Origin: Sva-07 sp963728195
Lineage (GTDB): Bacteria > Actinomycetota > Acidimicrobiia > Acidimicrobiales > Ilumatobacteraceae
DNA length: 64,000 nt
Reading direction: 5' to 3'
NCBI GenBank assembly: GCA_963728195.1
Contig: CAVSIX010000011.1
Coordinates: 1 to 64,000 of the forward strand
Shown: positions 54,736 to 63,906 of the stretch, piece by piece
Numbering within the stretch: the stretch's first letter is position 1
Layout: the number at the start of each line of letters is the position of its first letter
Notes under the pieces: generated by a model
The model's input: the letters and a program-made list of their open reading frames with translations, nothing else
Told to the model about the DNA's origin: nothing
Databases searched by the model: none
Made by a program: the position numbers and the translations under genes

Positions 54736-55650
54736 GTGTCGACGCGAGAGCTGTTCGTCCTGGGCACGTCGAGTCAGTCGCCGACTCGCGAGCGCAACCA
54801 CAACGGCTACCTCCTGCGCTGGGACGGCGAGGGGATCCTGTTCGATCCGGGCGAAGGAACACAGCGGCAGTTCGGCTTCGTGGACGTGACCGCAGCGGCG
54901 ACGACGCGCATCTGCATCAGCCACTTCCACGGCGACCACTGTCTCGGGCTCCCCGGCATGATCATGCGGCTCGCACTCGACGAGGGCCATCTCCCCGTAC
55001 CGATCCACTATCCCGCGGGCGGCGAGGAGTACTTCCAGCGACTCCGCCTGGCGACGGCCGGCCAGGAGTACGCCGAAGTCACCCCGTGCCCGGTACACGA
55101 GCCCGGCGTCATCCACGCCGAACCCGACTTGACCATCCGAGCGGCTCCGTTGCGCCACCGGGTGGACACCGTCGGCTATCGGCTCGACGAACCCGACGGG
55201 CTGCACTTCCTGACCGATCGTCTCGATGCACTCGGAATCGAAGGGCCGGCGGTCGGCCGTCTCCGAGACGACGGTGCCATCGCCGTCGACGGTCGCACCG
55301 TCATGCTGGAGGACGTGACCGAGCCGCGCCGGGGTCAGTCGTTCGCCTACGTGCTCGACACGGCGTGGTGCGAGGGAGCGTTGGAGCTGGCCGCCGATGC
55401 CGACATGTTGCTGTGCGAGTCGACGTTCTTGTCGAGCGAGGGCCATCTCGCCGAGGAGTACGGCCACCTCACTGCCCGCCAGGCCGGTCGGCTCGCGGCG
55501 GAGGCAGACGTCCGGCTGCTCGTGCTGACCCACTTCTCGCCTCGCTACCGCGACCCGCACCGGTTCGCCGACGAAGCTGCGCTGGAGTACGACGGCGAGA
55601 TCGTCGTCGCCGCCGACTTCGATCGGATCCCGCTGCCCGCTCGTCGCTGA
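54736..55650 (+). CDS. rnz: Ribonuclease Z-type metallo-beta-lactamase
   Basis: A 304-aa metallo-beta-lactamase-fold hydrolase. The zinc site is HFHGDH (63-68), followed by CLGLPG as in tRNase Z (GLPGL). FDPGEGTQRQ near the N-terminus and VLTHFSPRY with DxxxLF-type ends also fit. tRNase Z trims tRNA 3' trailers; since the tRNA here encodes CCA, processing may differ. The GTG start is chosen for the usual N-terminal strand. A longer frame starts at 54667. Confidence 0.85.
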   Translation: MSTRELFVLGTSSQSPTRERNHNGYLLRWDGEGILFDPGEGTQRQFGFVDVTAAATTRICISHFHGDHCLGLPGMIMRLALDEGHLPVPIHYPAGGEEYFQRLRLATAGQEYAEVTPCPVHEPGVIHAEPDLTIRAAPLRHRVDTVGYRLDEPDGLHFLTDRLDALGIEGPAVGRLRDDGAIAVDGRTVMLEDVTEPRRGQSFAYVLDTAWCEGALELAADADMLLCESTFLSSEGHLAEEYGHLTARQAGRLAAEADVRLLVLTHFSPRYRDPHRFADEAALEYDGEIVVAADFDRIPLPARR

Positions 55651-55768
55651 ACGCGCGCTCGAACCCGATCGGTGGTGCCGTACGACATCGTGCCAGCGTC
55701 GGATTCTCGGCTTCGACCGCAGCGTTGGTCAGGTGTGGTCTCGCACCACCGTGGTCGGGCCCGGATTC

Positions 55769-56551
55769 CTACCGGTGTTCGGCCCGGGTGATGTGGAAGC
55801 GGAAGAACTCGCCGTCGATCCACCGCGGCGTCCCCCAATCCCAGCCGACGGCGCCGTCTCCCATGATGCGCACGCCTGCTTCGGTGGTGTACTCGTCGCT
55901 CGCTGCGCCACCGAAGGTTCGTTCGCCCGGGGGGTCGCTCGACGAGTCCCACCGCATCATCGAGGTGGAGCGCACCCGCCCGTCGTCGCCGACGGTGACG
56001 GTGACGTCGATCGGCCCGGCGGGTGTCGGCAACGTCACGGTGGCGCGTTCGTCGTCGACGGGCGTCCACGTTGCGCCGGCTTGCGGCGTGGTGGCCTGGG
56101 GCAGCCACGCCACGGTCTCGGCGGCGAGCCTGCCCGCAGCGCTGCGGTCGACGTCGGGTCCGGCCGCCCGGACGACCGGCACGAGGCCGAACAGACGAAA
56201 TGCCATCGTTCCGGTTCCGTCCACGTAACTGTCGGCGCCGCTGACGCGCAACGGACCGCGTCGCACGGTCGGCTGCCAGACGAACCCGTCGGCGGCACGG
56301 AGGATCTGCGTCGAACGGAACGTCCACCACGACGTGCCGAGCTTGATCGTGCCCGTCGCGTCGACTTCGACGGTCGTCGCAATCGGCACGCCGGCGGGGA
56401 GTGCCCGGCCAAGGAACCGCTGGGCAGGGACCGGAAGGCCGTCGAGCGTGTCGGAGTCGAAGGTCGCCGTCACACGTTCCTCGGGATCGACGAGGAGGCG
56501 CCGTTGCGAGACGTCCGGCGAGATACGGATCGTTGACCCATCGAGTTCCAT
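55769..56551 (-). CDS. DUF6544/6920-like protein
   Basis: A 260-aa protein of a family I recall as DUF6544 (formerly DUF6920). Typical segments are LPVPAQRFLGRALPAGVPIA, GFVWQPTVRRGPL, SYVDGTGTMAFRLFGLVPVV and RSAAGRLAAETVAWLP. The function of the family is unknown. It converges with the ribonuclease Z-like gene. Confidence 0.75.
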   Translation of the reverse strand: MELDGSTIRISPDVSQRRLLVDPEERVTATFDSDTLDGLPVPAQRFLGRALPAGVPIATTVEVDATGTIKLGTSWWTFRSTQILRAADGFVWQPTVRRGPLRVSGADSYVDGTGTMAFRLFGLVPVVRAAGPDVDRSAAGRLAAETVAWLPQATTPQAGATWTPVDDERATVTLPTPAGPIDVTVTVGDDGRVRSTSMMRWDSSSDPPGERTFGGAASDEYTTEAGVRIMGDGAVGWDWGTPRWIDGEFFRFHITRAEHR

Positions 56552-56645
56552 GATCTCGCCATTGGCCGTTCACCTGCAGAGCAGTTGGTCAGGTTCTCGG
56601 TGGACCGTCTCGTGCCGGTCGTCGCAGTGGGTCCCCGTCGCAGGT

Positions 56646-57290
56646 TCAGGGCGCGGGAAACACTGGCTGCGGCCAGGTGTCGTCGGGTTCCCACATCGCC
56701 CACGATGTGTCCCACCACGGGCCTTGGGCGTCCAGACGTTCGACCAGTGTCCGGCCGTACCGGCGAATCCATGCGACGAGCTCTGGTGAATAGCGGCCCT
56801 CGGCCACCCGGTCGTCGAGCAACTCTTCGTCCTTCACAACGTGCGTACCGTCGGGGAAGACGACGAGGTCCAGTTCGAGGTCCTGGGTCCCGAAGCCGCG
56901 TTCGTTCCGTTCGAATGCGGTCTGCAGATTGAGGTACCAACACACGAACTCGCGGTCCGGTCCATCCCAGAAGTGCCAGACGGCGTAGTGCTCGTCCGGC
57001 TGGTGCACCATGAGACACCCGTGGCCCTGCCAACCTGCGCGGCCGTGCCATGGATGACGGCCGTCGGGTGTTGGCCACGAGCCCTGGGGGAACCTGAACG
57101 GGGCGTCAGGCGCCATGTAGGTGACGAGCTGGGCGGGGTCGTCGTCGACGACGAACACGGGGGCTTCGAGCCACACGCCGGTCGCCTCGGTGGCCGTGTC
57201 GACCTCAGCTGGCTGCAGACCGAGGACCTCGCTTCGGATGATGAGGTCGTCTCGGCTCCAGCGTGGGTTCACGTCCGCATTCTCGCTCAT
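56646..57290 (-). CDS. DUF402-family protein
   Basis: A 214-aa protein with the DUF402 pattern (LVTYMAPDAPFRFP, HYAVWHFWDGPDREFVCWYL, FGTQDLELDLVVFPDG, VKDEELLDDRVAEGRYSPEL). Some relatives (FomD) are phosphohydrolases acting on nucleotides; the activity here is unknown. The ATG overlaps the stop of the HxlR gene, so they form one operon. Confidence 0.85.
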   Translation of the reverse strand: MSENADVNPRWSRDDLIIRSEVLGLQPAEVDTATEATGVWLEAPVFVVDDDPAQLVTYMAPDAPFRFPQGSWPTPDGRHPWHGRAGWQGHGCLMVHQPDEHYAVWHFWDGPDREFVCWYLNLQTAFERNERGFGTQDLELDLVVFPDGTHVVKDEELLDDRVAEGRYSPELVAWIRRYGRTLVERLDAQGPWWDTSWAMWEPDDTWPQPVFPAP

Positions 57291-57742
57291 GGGTTGCGGT
57301 CGCCAGGGCCGGGGATGGCGCGGACGGAGCGTGCATCGAGGGGTTCGCCGCAGACGTCGCAGCTCATCTGGGCAGTGGTGATGTGTCCATGGTCTCGGTG
57401 CTCGAGCAGGATCGGTTCGTTGCCGGCACCGAGGATCCATTCGTCGCCCCATTGGCGAAGTGCGGTCATCACCGGCCACAGGGCACGCCCTTTGTCGGTG
57501 AGCAGGTAGTCGTATCGGCCACGAGCGTCGTAGGGCCTCCGTTCGAGGATGCCGGCGCCGACGAGCGTGTCGAGGCGGGTGGTCAGGATGTTGCGGGAGA
57601 TGCCGAGGCGTTCGACGAAGTCCTCGAAGCGGCGGATGCCGAGGAAGCTGTCGCGCAGGATCAGCAGAGTCCACCACTCGCCGATGATCTCCAGCGACTG
57701 GGCGATCGAGCAGTTCATGTCGGCGAACGACGCCTTGCGCAT
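57287..57742 (-). CDS. HxlR-family transcriptional regulator
   Basis: A 151-aa winged-helix regulator (SIAQSLEIIGEWWTLLILRD, RFEDFVERLGISRNILTTRL, RYDYLLTDKGRALWPV). CDVCGE near the C-terminus is a zinc-ribbon-like addition. It lies head to head with the thioesterase gene, with matching repeats between them, and is likely its repressor. Confidence 0.9.
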   Translation of the reverse strand: MRKASFADMNCSIAQSLEIIGEWWTLLILRDSFLGIRRFEDFVERLGISRNILTTRLDTLVGAGILERRPYDARGRYDYLLTDKGRALWPVMTALRQWGDEWILGAGNEPILLEHRDHGHITTAQMSCDVCGEPLDARSVRAIPGPGDRNP

Positions 57743-57760
57743 GTCGAGATCCTATGTGAG

Positions 57761-57809
57761 TTGCATGATCGAACTCAACCTGTCACCATGGGTTGCATGA
57801 CAGAACTCA
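57761..57809. promoter_or_regulatory. Direct repeats between HxlR and thioesterase genes
   Basis: TTGCATGATCGAACTCA (57761-57777) and TTGCATGACAGAACTCA (57793-57809) are 17-bp copies differing at two bases, 32 bp apart. The second overlaps the start codon of the thioesterase. They are probable HxlR binding sites. Confidence 0.6.
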
Positions 57810-58606
57810 GAATGATGCGGTCGGACTTCGACCGGACCCTGACGCTCGCTCCTGTCGCCGGACGACCGGGATCGTTCTCGGTGGAGTTGGACGCCGGCTG
57901 GTCGTCGCTCGTCGGAGTACACGGCGGCTACATGTGTGCGCTCGCGGTACGGGGTGCCGAAGCGGTCGTCGAGGATCGGGCGGTGCGCACGATGTCGACC
58001 AGCTTTCTGCGTACCGGTGCGGTGGGTCCTGCAATCCTGTCGGTCAGTGAAGTGCGCCGCGGCCGGACGATGTCCACCGTGGTCAGCGAGCTGGAACAGG
58101 ACGGGCGGCGACTGCTGTCGAGCCGAATGACTGCGGGGGTGGCGCAAGCCGGCGTCGAGTGGTCCACGCCGTCGAGACTGGATCTGCCGCCGGTCGAACG
58201 ATGTGTGCGGGTGGACGCGGGACGTGTCGCTCACTTCGGCCGTGTCGACGGACTGCTCGACCCGGCCCACCTTCCCTTCTCCGGCGGTGACCGTGCGATG
58301 GTCCAGGGATACATCCGACCGCTCGAGGATCGCCGGGTGGACGTTGCGTGGTTGGCGATGGCCGCGGATTGGTTCCCGCCACCGGCGTTCGTCCGACTCG
58401 AGCCTCCGACCGGCGGTGTGAGCATCGACCTGACGACGCACATCCACGCGCCCGACGTGCTGCTCGGCGACGACGAGTGGCTGTGCGCCAGGTTCGAGAT
58501 ACGGACCTCGGCCAACGGACTGGCCGTCGAACACGGCATCATCACCACCGATGCCGGGACGCCGGTCGCCGAATCCTTCCAGACCCGGCTGACTGCGCAG
58601 GGGTGA
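57797..58606 (+). CDS. Acyl-CoA thioesterase-like hot-dog protein
   Basis: A 269-aa protein with two hot-dog-like halves, like TesB-type thioesterases (VHGGYMCALAVRGAEAVV, PAILSVSEVRRGRTMSTVVS, HIHAPDVLLGDDEWLCARFE). The Gly-rich HGG loop and the Asp/Ser pattern fit, but the catalytic residues are not proven. The MFS gene starts 4 bp downstream, so the two may act together on a lipid or drug conjugate. Confidence 0.82.
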   Translation: MTELRMMRSDFDRTLTLAPVAGRPGSFSVELDAGWSSLVGVHGGYMCALAVRGAEAVVEDRAVRTMSTSFLRTGAVGPAILSVSEVRRGRTMSTVVSELEQDGRRLLSSRMTAGVAQAGVEWSTPSRLDLPPVERCVRVDAGRVAHFGRVDGLLDPAHLPFSGGDRAMVQGYIRPLEDRRVDVAWLAMAADWFPPPAFVRLEPPTGGVSIDLTTHIHAPDVLLGDDEWLCARFEIRTSANGLAVEHGIITTDAGTPVAESFQTRLTAQG

Positions 58607-58610
58607 CGAC

Positions 58611-60089
58611 GTGTTCGCCGACTCGAATCGCACGCTCGTCATCGCCTCGCTGGCGACGCTCGCCACGTTCCTCGACACGACCATCCTCTACGTCGCGTTT
58701 CCCGACATCGCCGCCACGTTCACCGACACCGGCGCCGCCGAATTGTCGTGGGTGCTCAACGCGTACACGATCGTGTTCGCCGCACTGCTCATTCCTGCCG
58801 GCAAGATCGCCGACCGCATCGGTCACCGCCGCATCTTCCTCACCGGATCGGCACTCTTCACGGGCGCCTCGATGGCCTGCGGTCTGGCGCCGACCGCCGA
58901 GTTGCTGATCGCCTTCCGCATGGTGCAAGCCGCTGGCGCAGCCGCGCTGATTCCGGCGTCGCTGGCACTGGTCATGCACGCATTCGCCCATGACCAACTG
59001 CCACGAGCGGTGGCGATCTGGGGTGCCGCGGGCGCCGTGGCCGGTGCGCTCGGCCCGACGCTCGGCGCAGCGATCGTCGAGACGCTCGGGTGGCGATGGG
59101 CGTTCTTCATCAACCTTCCGATCGGTCTCTTCACCATCGTTGCCGGACGCTCCGCCCTGCACGAGTCATCCGATCCCGAGACGCGCATCCCTGCGTTCCT
59201 CGGCGTGGTTCTCGTCGCAACCGCCGCCGGACTGTTGTCCGCTGCGGTGGTCGGCACCGAGGCGGCGGGTTGGATCTCGGGGCGCACCGTCGGCCTCTCG
59301 CTCGCCGGCGTTCTCGCAGTTGCAGCGTTCATCGTCCACCAGCGCCGCACGACTGCCCCAGTTCTCGATCTCGAACTGTTCGGGATCGACAACTTCAGGT
59401 GGGCCAACCTTGCGATGCTGATCTTCGGCACCGCATTCTCGGCACTGTTCCTCGGATCGATCCTGTTCCTGACGCAGGTCTGGGGCTGGTCGATTCTGCA
59501 AGCCGGCTTCGGAGTCGCCCCGGGTCCAGCCATCGTCGGCCTCATCGCTCCCCGCATCGGAACCCTCGCCGGCAGGATCGGCCAACGGCCGATCCTGCTC
59601 ATCGGAGGCGTCCTCTACGCCGGCAGCGGCGCCTACCGACTCGCCCTGCTCGGGCCCGAGTCCGACTACCTCCGCGACTACCTCCCCTCCATGGTGCTCA
59701 GTGGCATCGGCGTCGGGTTCGTGTTCCCTCAACTCTCCAGCGTCGTGGCCCAGGCGCTCCCGGCAAACCGGCGTGGAGTGGGTGGCGCCGCGCTCCAAGC
59801 GGGTCGCCAATTCGGCGGCACGTTCGGCGTCGCGCTCACGATCGCGTTCCTCGGAGCAGCGACCGGCATCCCCACGACGATGTCCGCGTTCGACCACATC
59901 TGGTGGCTGATCGTCATCGGGGGACTGGCCACCTCAGCGCTCGTTGTTCCCCTGGTCACCCCCGCCCTGACCGGTACCCCACACCGCAGCACCTCGCCAG
60001 AGCGCAACGAGGCGCCTCCATTCGGCGGTCTGATCCATCACGTCGGTGGCTGTCGCCGCCAGCACCTCAGGCCTCGTCTTCGCCGGTGA
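58611..60089 (+). CDS. MFS transporter, DHA2-like drug exporter
   Basis: A 492-aa protein with 14 predicted helices. Visible motifs are FLDTTILYVAFPDIAATF, NAYTIVFAALLIPAGKIADR (loop 2-3 motif A), MVQAAGAAALIPASLAL and GALGPTLGAAIVETLGWRWAF. This is typical of 14-TM drug:H+ antiporters (EmrB/QacA type). The GTG start lies 4 bp after the thioesterase stop. Its 3' end overlaps the convergent GH13 gene by 23 bp. Confidence 0.9.
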   Translation: MFADSNRTLVIASLATLATFLDTTILYVAFPDIAATFTDTGAAELSWVLNAYTIVFAALLIPAGKIADRIGHRRIFLTGSALFTGASMACGLAPTAELLIAFRMVQAAGAAALIPASLALVMHAFAHDQLPRAVAIWGAAGAVAGALGPTLGAAIVETLGWRWAFFINLPIGLFTIVAGRSALHESSDPETRIPAFLGVVLVATAAGLLSAAVVGTEAAGWISGRTVGLSLAGVLAVAAFIVHQRRTTAPVLDLELFGIDNFRWANLAMLIFGTAFSALFLGSILFLTQVWGWSILQAGFGVAPGPAIVGLIAPRIGTLAGRIGQRPILLIGGVLYAGSGAYRLALLGPESDYLRDYLPSMVLSGIGVGFVFPQLSSVVAQALPANRRGVGGAALQAGRQFGGTFGVALTIAFLGAATGIPTTMSAFDHIWWLIVIGGLATSALVVPLVTPALTGTPHRSTSPERNEAPPFGGLIHHVGGCRRQHLRPRLRR

Positions 60090-61698
60090 TCCACCGGTAG
60101 CCGAGTGGGCCGACGTCGAGGACGTCGTGTGCCGAGACGAGTGGCCCGTACGGCTTGTCGGACAGCAGCTCGCGCCCATGGACGACGCCCTTCAAGAGCG
60201 AGCTGTCGACGGTCGCTGCACGCTCGGCGAAGTTGTGGAGCACGATCACCCGTGTGGTGTCGAGTCGGTAGGTGAGCGCAAGCACGGCTTCGTCGTCGGT
60301 GTCGATGACCTCACAGCGCCCTGCGCCGATGGCGGCGCACTGGTGACGCACACTGATCAAGCGGCGCATCCACCGCAGCAGCGAGTCGGGGTCGTGACGT
60401 TGCTCGGCCACGTTCGTGGACGTGCCCCCGGTGTCGGCCAGCACCGGCTGCTCCGGGGCGACGTCGGCCGAGCAGAACCCGGCGTGTCGGTCCGTGCTCC
60501 ATTGCATCGGTGGGCGGACCGCCTGGCGCCCCGGTTGGGAGAGGTCGTCGCCGAGTGCGATCTCCTCGCCGTAGGAGAGCAGAGGGATGCCCGGCAATGC
60601 GAAGGCGACGCTGTACGCCAAGCGGAGCAACGCTCCGCGACCGAGAAGTGCTGGTGCCCGGTGGACGATGCCGTTGAACAGTCGACTGTCGTCCTCCGGA
60701 TCGAAACGGTCGAACAGCCGCTGGCGCTCGTCGTCGGTCAGCTGCTTGAGGTCGAGCTCGTCGAGGTTGCGTACCCAATTGACGTCGACCGCCCACGACG
60801 GCCGCTCGGAAATCCGCCGGAGGCCGCGGCGCAGCGGTTCCGCCGACCGGTCGGCGAGGCTCAGGAACAGGTGCTGGTTCGACGTGAAGTTGTAGAGCCC
60901 GTGGATCTCCGGCTCGTCCACGCCGAAGAAGGAGTTCTGGTCTTCGGGTGGAACGTTGGCTTCCGCGAACATGAACGTGCTGTTGGGCGAGCGGGCATCG
61001 GCGAAGGAACGGAGCTGTTGCAGGAACCAGTGGCCGGCGTCGGTCTGGAACTTGCCGTCGGAGATCCCACCGGCCTTCGCAACGGCGTAGGGCGCTGCAT
61101 CGATGCGAAATCCCCTGACGCCTTGGTCGAGCCAGAAGGCGACGACATCGAGGAGCTCCTGGAAGACGGCCGGGTTGTTGGTGTTCAGATCCGGTTCGTG
61201 GCTGAAGAAGTGGTGCAGGTACCACTCCCCGAGATCCTCGATCACGGTCCAGACCTGCTGCTGGACCGGCGGCATGACGGGATCGGGGGACGGGGCGGCG
61301 TCGGGGTCGTCGGTCCAGACGTAGTAGTCATGGAAGCGAGACGACGGGTCTCGGCACGCAGCGACGAACCAGCGATGGTCGTCGGAGGTGTGGTTGACCA
61401 CGAGGTCGACGACGATCCGGATGCCGAGTTCGTCGGCCTCTCGGATGAGCTGGCGGACATCGCCGATGGTGCCGTAACGCGATGCCACCGATTGGTGATC
61501 CGAGACGTCGTAGCCCTGGTCGCGCATGGGCGAGCGGTAGAACGGCAGCAGCCACACGCAGTCGACGCCGAGGTCGGCGATGTACGGCAGTTGCCGACGC
61601 ACGCCTTCGACATCGCCGATCCCGTCGCCGTTCGTATCCTGGAAGCGCTCGACGCACACTGCGTAGATGACGCTGTTCTGATACCACGTGCCGGGCAC
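60067..61698 (-). CDS. Alpha-amylase family (GH13), trehalose synthase-like
   Basis: A 543-aa GH13 enzyme. Region I is DLVVNHTS (98-105). Asp200 in GFRIDAAP is the nucleophile, Glu246 in FAEANV the acid, and Asp313 in RNLDEL takes the NHD position. MQWSTDRHAGF and GRELLSDKPYG are typical of trehalose synthase and related maltosyl enzymes. A separate copy of its last 60 residues exists at 35713. It lies after a SpoIIE phosphatase gene in the same direction. Confidence 0.92.
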   Translation of the reverse strand: MPGTWYQNSVIYAVCVERFQDTNGDGIGDVEGVRRQLPYIADLGVDCVWLLPFYRSPMRDQGYDVSDHQSVASRYGTIGDVRQLIREADELGIRIVVDLVVNHTSDDHRWFVAACRDPSSRFHDYYVWTDDPDAAPSPDPVMPPVQQQVWTVIEDLGEWYLHHFFSHEPDLNTNNPAVFQELLDVVAFWLDQGVRGFRIDAAPYAVAKAGGISDGKFQTDAGHWFLQQLRSFADARSPNSTFMFAEANVPPEDQNSFFGVDEPEIHGLYNFTSNQHLFLSLADRSAEPLRRGLRRISERPSWAVDVNWVRNLDELDLKQLTDDERQRLFDRFDPEDDSRLFNGIVHRAPALLGRGALLRLAYSVAFALPGIPLLSYGEEIALGDDLSQPGRQAVRPPMQWSTDRHAGFCSADVAPEQPVLADTGGTSTNVAEQRHDPDSLLRWMRRLISVRHQCAAIGAGRCEVIDTDDEAVLALTYRLDTTRVIVLHNFAERAATVDSSLLKGVVHGRELLSDKPYGPLVSAHDVLDVGPLGYRWITGEDEA

Positions 61699-61850
61699 TG
61701 GACGGGATTCTCCTGAGATGAGCGGACGAGCCGAGTGGACGGGTCCTGGTCCTCATACCGCTACCCGGTCGGGGATCGCTCCATGCGCCCGCTCGCCGAC
61801 GTCGGCGACTCGGGCGCCCGACTTGGTGTGCGCGTGCCGATCGCGCGGCG

Positions 61851-63665
61851 TCAACGGATGGCGGCGACGATGAGTGCAGCGTCGTCGCGCCGGCTGCGAT
61901 CAGGGACTCGGGCGAGCAGCGATCGGTGGATCGTTTCTGCGATGTCGTGTGCGCTCGAACGACGGACGGTGTCCACGACCTCGACGAGCTCCTCGGCGTC
62001 GATTCCCCAGGGAGGCGGAAGGTCGGTGATGCCGTCGGTGTAGAAGACCACTGCGTCGCCACTGCGCAGGGTGGTGTGCTCCGTGTGGACCGTGACGTGT
62101 TCGAGCACTCCGACGAGCGAACCGGGCCATCCCACGATGCGTGCGCCCTCGGCCGTCGACACGATCGGAAGCGGGTGGCCTGCGGCGGTGGTGGCGAGCG
62201 TCCAGCCGTCATCGGTGGCGGTCAGGGTGGCGTAACACACGGTGCAGAACTGATCGCGGTCGGACAGCAACACCGCTTCGTTCAACCACTCGATGATCTC
62301 CTCTGGTGCGCAGCCGTGCCGAGCAGCTGCTCGGGTCGTGTGTCGGACGATGGAGCTGAGAGCGGCGGCGTCGGGCCCGGTGCCGCACACGTCACCGATC
62401 AGCAGTGCCCACGTGCCGTCCTCCAACGCGAAGACGTCGTAGAAATCCCCGCCCACCTGGTCGATACCCGCAGGCCAGTACCTCGTGATCACATCGAGGC
62501 CCGGGATCGAGGGCAGTGCCGGCGGCAGGAGCGCCTCTTGCAGTGCGACGGCGACCGAACGCTGGTGATCGGCCATCCATGCGGCGTCGAGTGCCTCGGC
62601 GAGCCGACCAGCGACGGCCTCGGCGAGAGCGACGTCGTCGTCGGTGTAATGCCGTTTCGAATCGGTGTTGACGAACTGCATCGCACCGACCATCCGGCGC
62701 TTGGTGCGCAACGCGACGGTGATCGCACTCGTGATTCCCAGATGGGCGACGATCGGCAGCGCTTCGTCGACCGAGAGATCCAACGATGCAATGGCGTCGT
62801 CGACCACCTGCTCGGTCAGCCGGGGCACGAACTTCGTCTGCCCGGTTCGCATCACGGCCGATGGACCGAACGTGCCGTTCGGGTCGAACGGGAACCGGCC
62901 GAGCACTTCATGGACGTAGGCCGCCTTGTCGTCGTCGACGTGCGCCAACTCGACCAGCGGTGGTCCTCCGCCTTCGGGCAGGAAGTACAGCGCACACAGA
63001 TCGCCGAGGGTCGGCACGGCGGTGGCACACACTCGCTGCATCAGCTCGATGTGATCGGCGGCCGCGAGCGCGGTATCGGTGAGCTGCGCGAGGAACTCGA
63101 GCTCTGTGCGGCGCCGCCGCTCCCGTTCGAGCAGCTGCACGCGGATGACGCCCTGGGCGACCTGCGCTGCCACGGCCTCGAAGAAGTCGAGGTCCCGGTC
63201 GTCGGGCGCCTCGTCGAACCCGATGCCGAGCACGCCGACGCACTTCCGATCGCTGAGCAGCGGGATCGCCGCGAACCCATCGGTCGAACGAGCGACGCCT
63301 TCGAGCGATGCGAACGTCTCGATCGCATCGACCCGTTGCCCGCTGATCACCGTGCGTGCCTCGTTCACTGCAACGGCACCGGGCAAGGCGCTCGACAGTG
63401 CGATGCGCTGGAAGATCTTTGCCGTTTCCTCGGGCATGCCCCGATGCGCCACCAATTCGAGGTAATCACCGCTGCCATCGACGAGAAACAGGCTGCGTGA
63501 CGGCACGGTCATGGGGGAATCGAAGACATCGATCACCGCTGTCGCGATCTCGCCGATCGACAATGCGGCATTCAGGTCGAGACTCACCCGCTGCAGGCGT
63601 TGCAGTCGATCGGCCGCCCATGCCTTCCACACGTCGTCGTCGGAACCCGACGCTGGGCCGTTCAT
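61851..63665 (-). CDS. SpoIIE-type phosphatase with GAF domains
   Basis: A 604-aa protein. Two GAF-like domains (about 35-200 and 205-375) precede a PP2C-type SpoIIE phosphatase (about 390-604: PAGIDQVGGDFYDVFALEDG, LIGDVCGTGPDAAALS, AVVFYTDGITDLPPP, RDDAALIVAAIR). Such enzymes dephosphorylate anti-sigma antagonists (STAS proteins), and the divergent gene encodes one. The ATG at 63665 gives the likely N-terminus. Confidence 0.9.
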   Translation of the reverse strand: MNGPASGSDDDVWKAWAADRLQRLQRVSLDLNAALSIGEIATAVIDVFDSPMTVPSRSLFLVDGSGDYLELVAHRGMPEETAKIFQRIALSSALPGAVAVNEARTVISGQRVDAIETFASLEGVARSTDGFAAIPLLSDRKCVGVLGIGFDEAPDDRDLDFFEAVAAQVAQGVIRVQLLERERRRRTELEFLAQLTDTALAAADHIELMQRVCATAVPTLGDLCALYFLPEGGGPPLVELAHVDDDKAAYVHEVLGRFPFDPNGTFGPSAVMRTGQTKFVPRLTEQVVDDAIASLDLSVDEALPIVAHLGITSAITVALRTKRRMVGAMQFVNTDSKRHYTDDDVALAEAVAGRLAEALDAAWMADHQRSVAVALQEALLPPALPSIPGLDVITRYWPAGIDQVGGDFYDVFALEDGTWALLIGDVCGTGPDAAALSSIVRHTTRAAARHGCAPEEIIEWLNEAVLLSDRDQFCTVCYATLTATDDGWTLATTAAGHPLPIVSTAEGARIVGWPGSLVGVLEHVTVHTEHTTLRSGDAVVFYTDGITDLPPPWGIDAEELVEVVDTVRRSSAHDIAETIHRSLLARVPDRSRRDDAALIVAAIR

Positions 63666-63906
63666 CTCGTCAGTCTGACAGACCGTCCCCGGCTGTTCAC
63701 GAGTGTCACCCCGCACACGGGTGCGCTCCGGAGCGTCCAGAGGCCGAAAGGGGTGGCGTTGTCCTCGTTTGTGCGTCCAATCTGGCGGGTACCCGGTGGG
63801 ATGCTCTTGCGTCGGCCTCCGTACTGCGGCGATTCACCCGCGACCGGATGACGGGGAACGCAGGCCGGTGCGCGACGTTCGTCCAACTCGAGTCACGGAG
63901 GATCTG

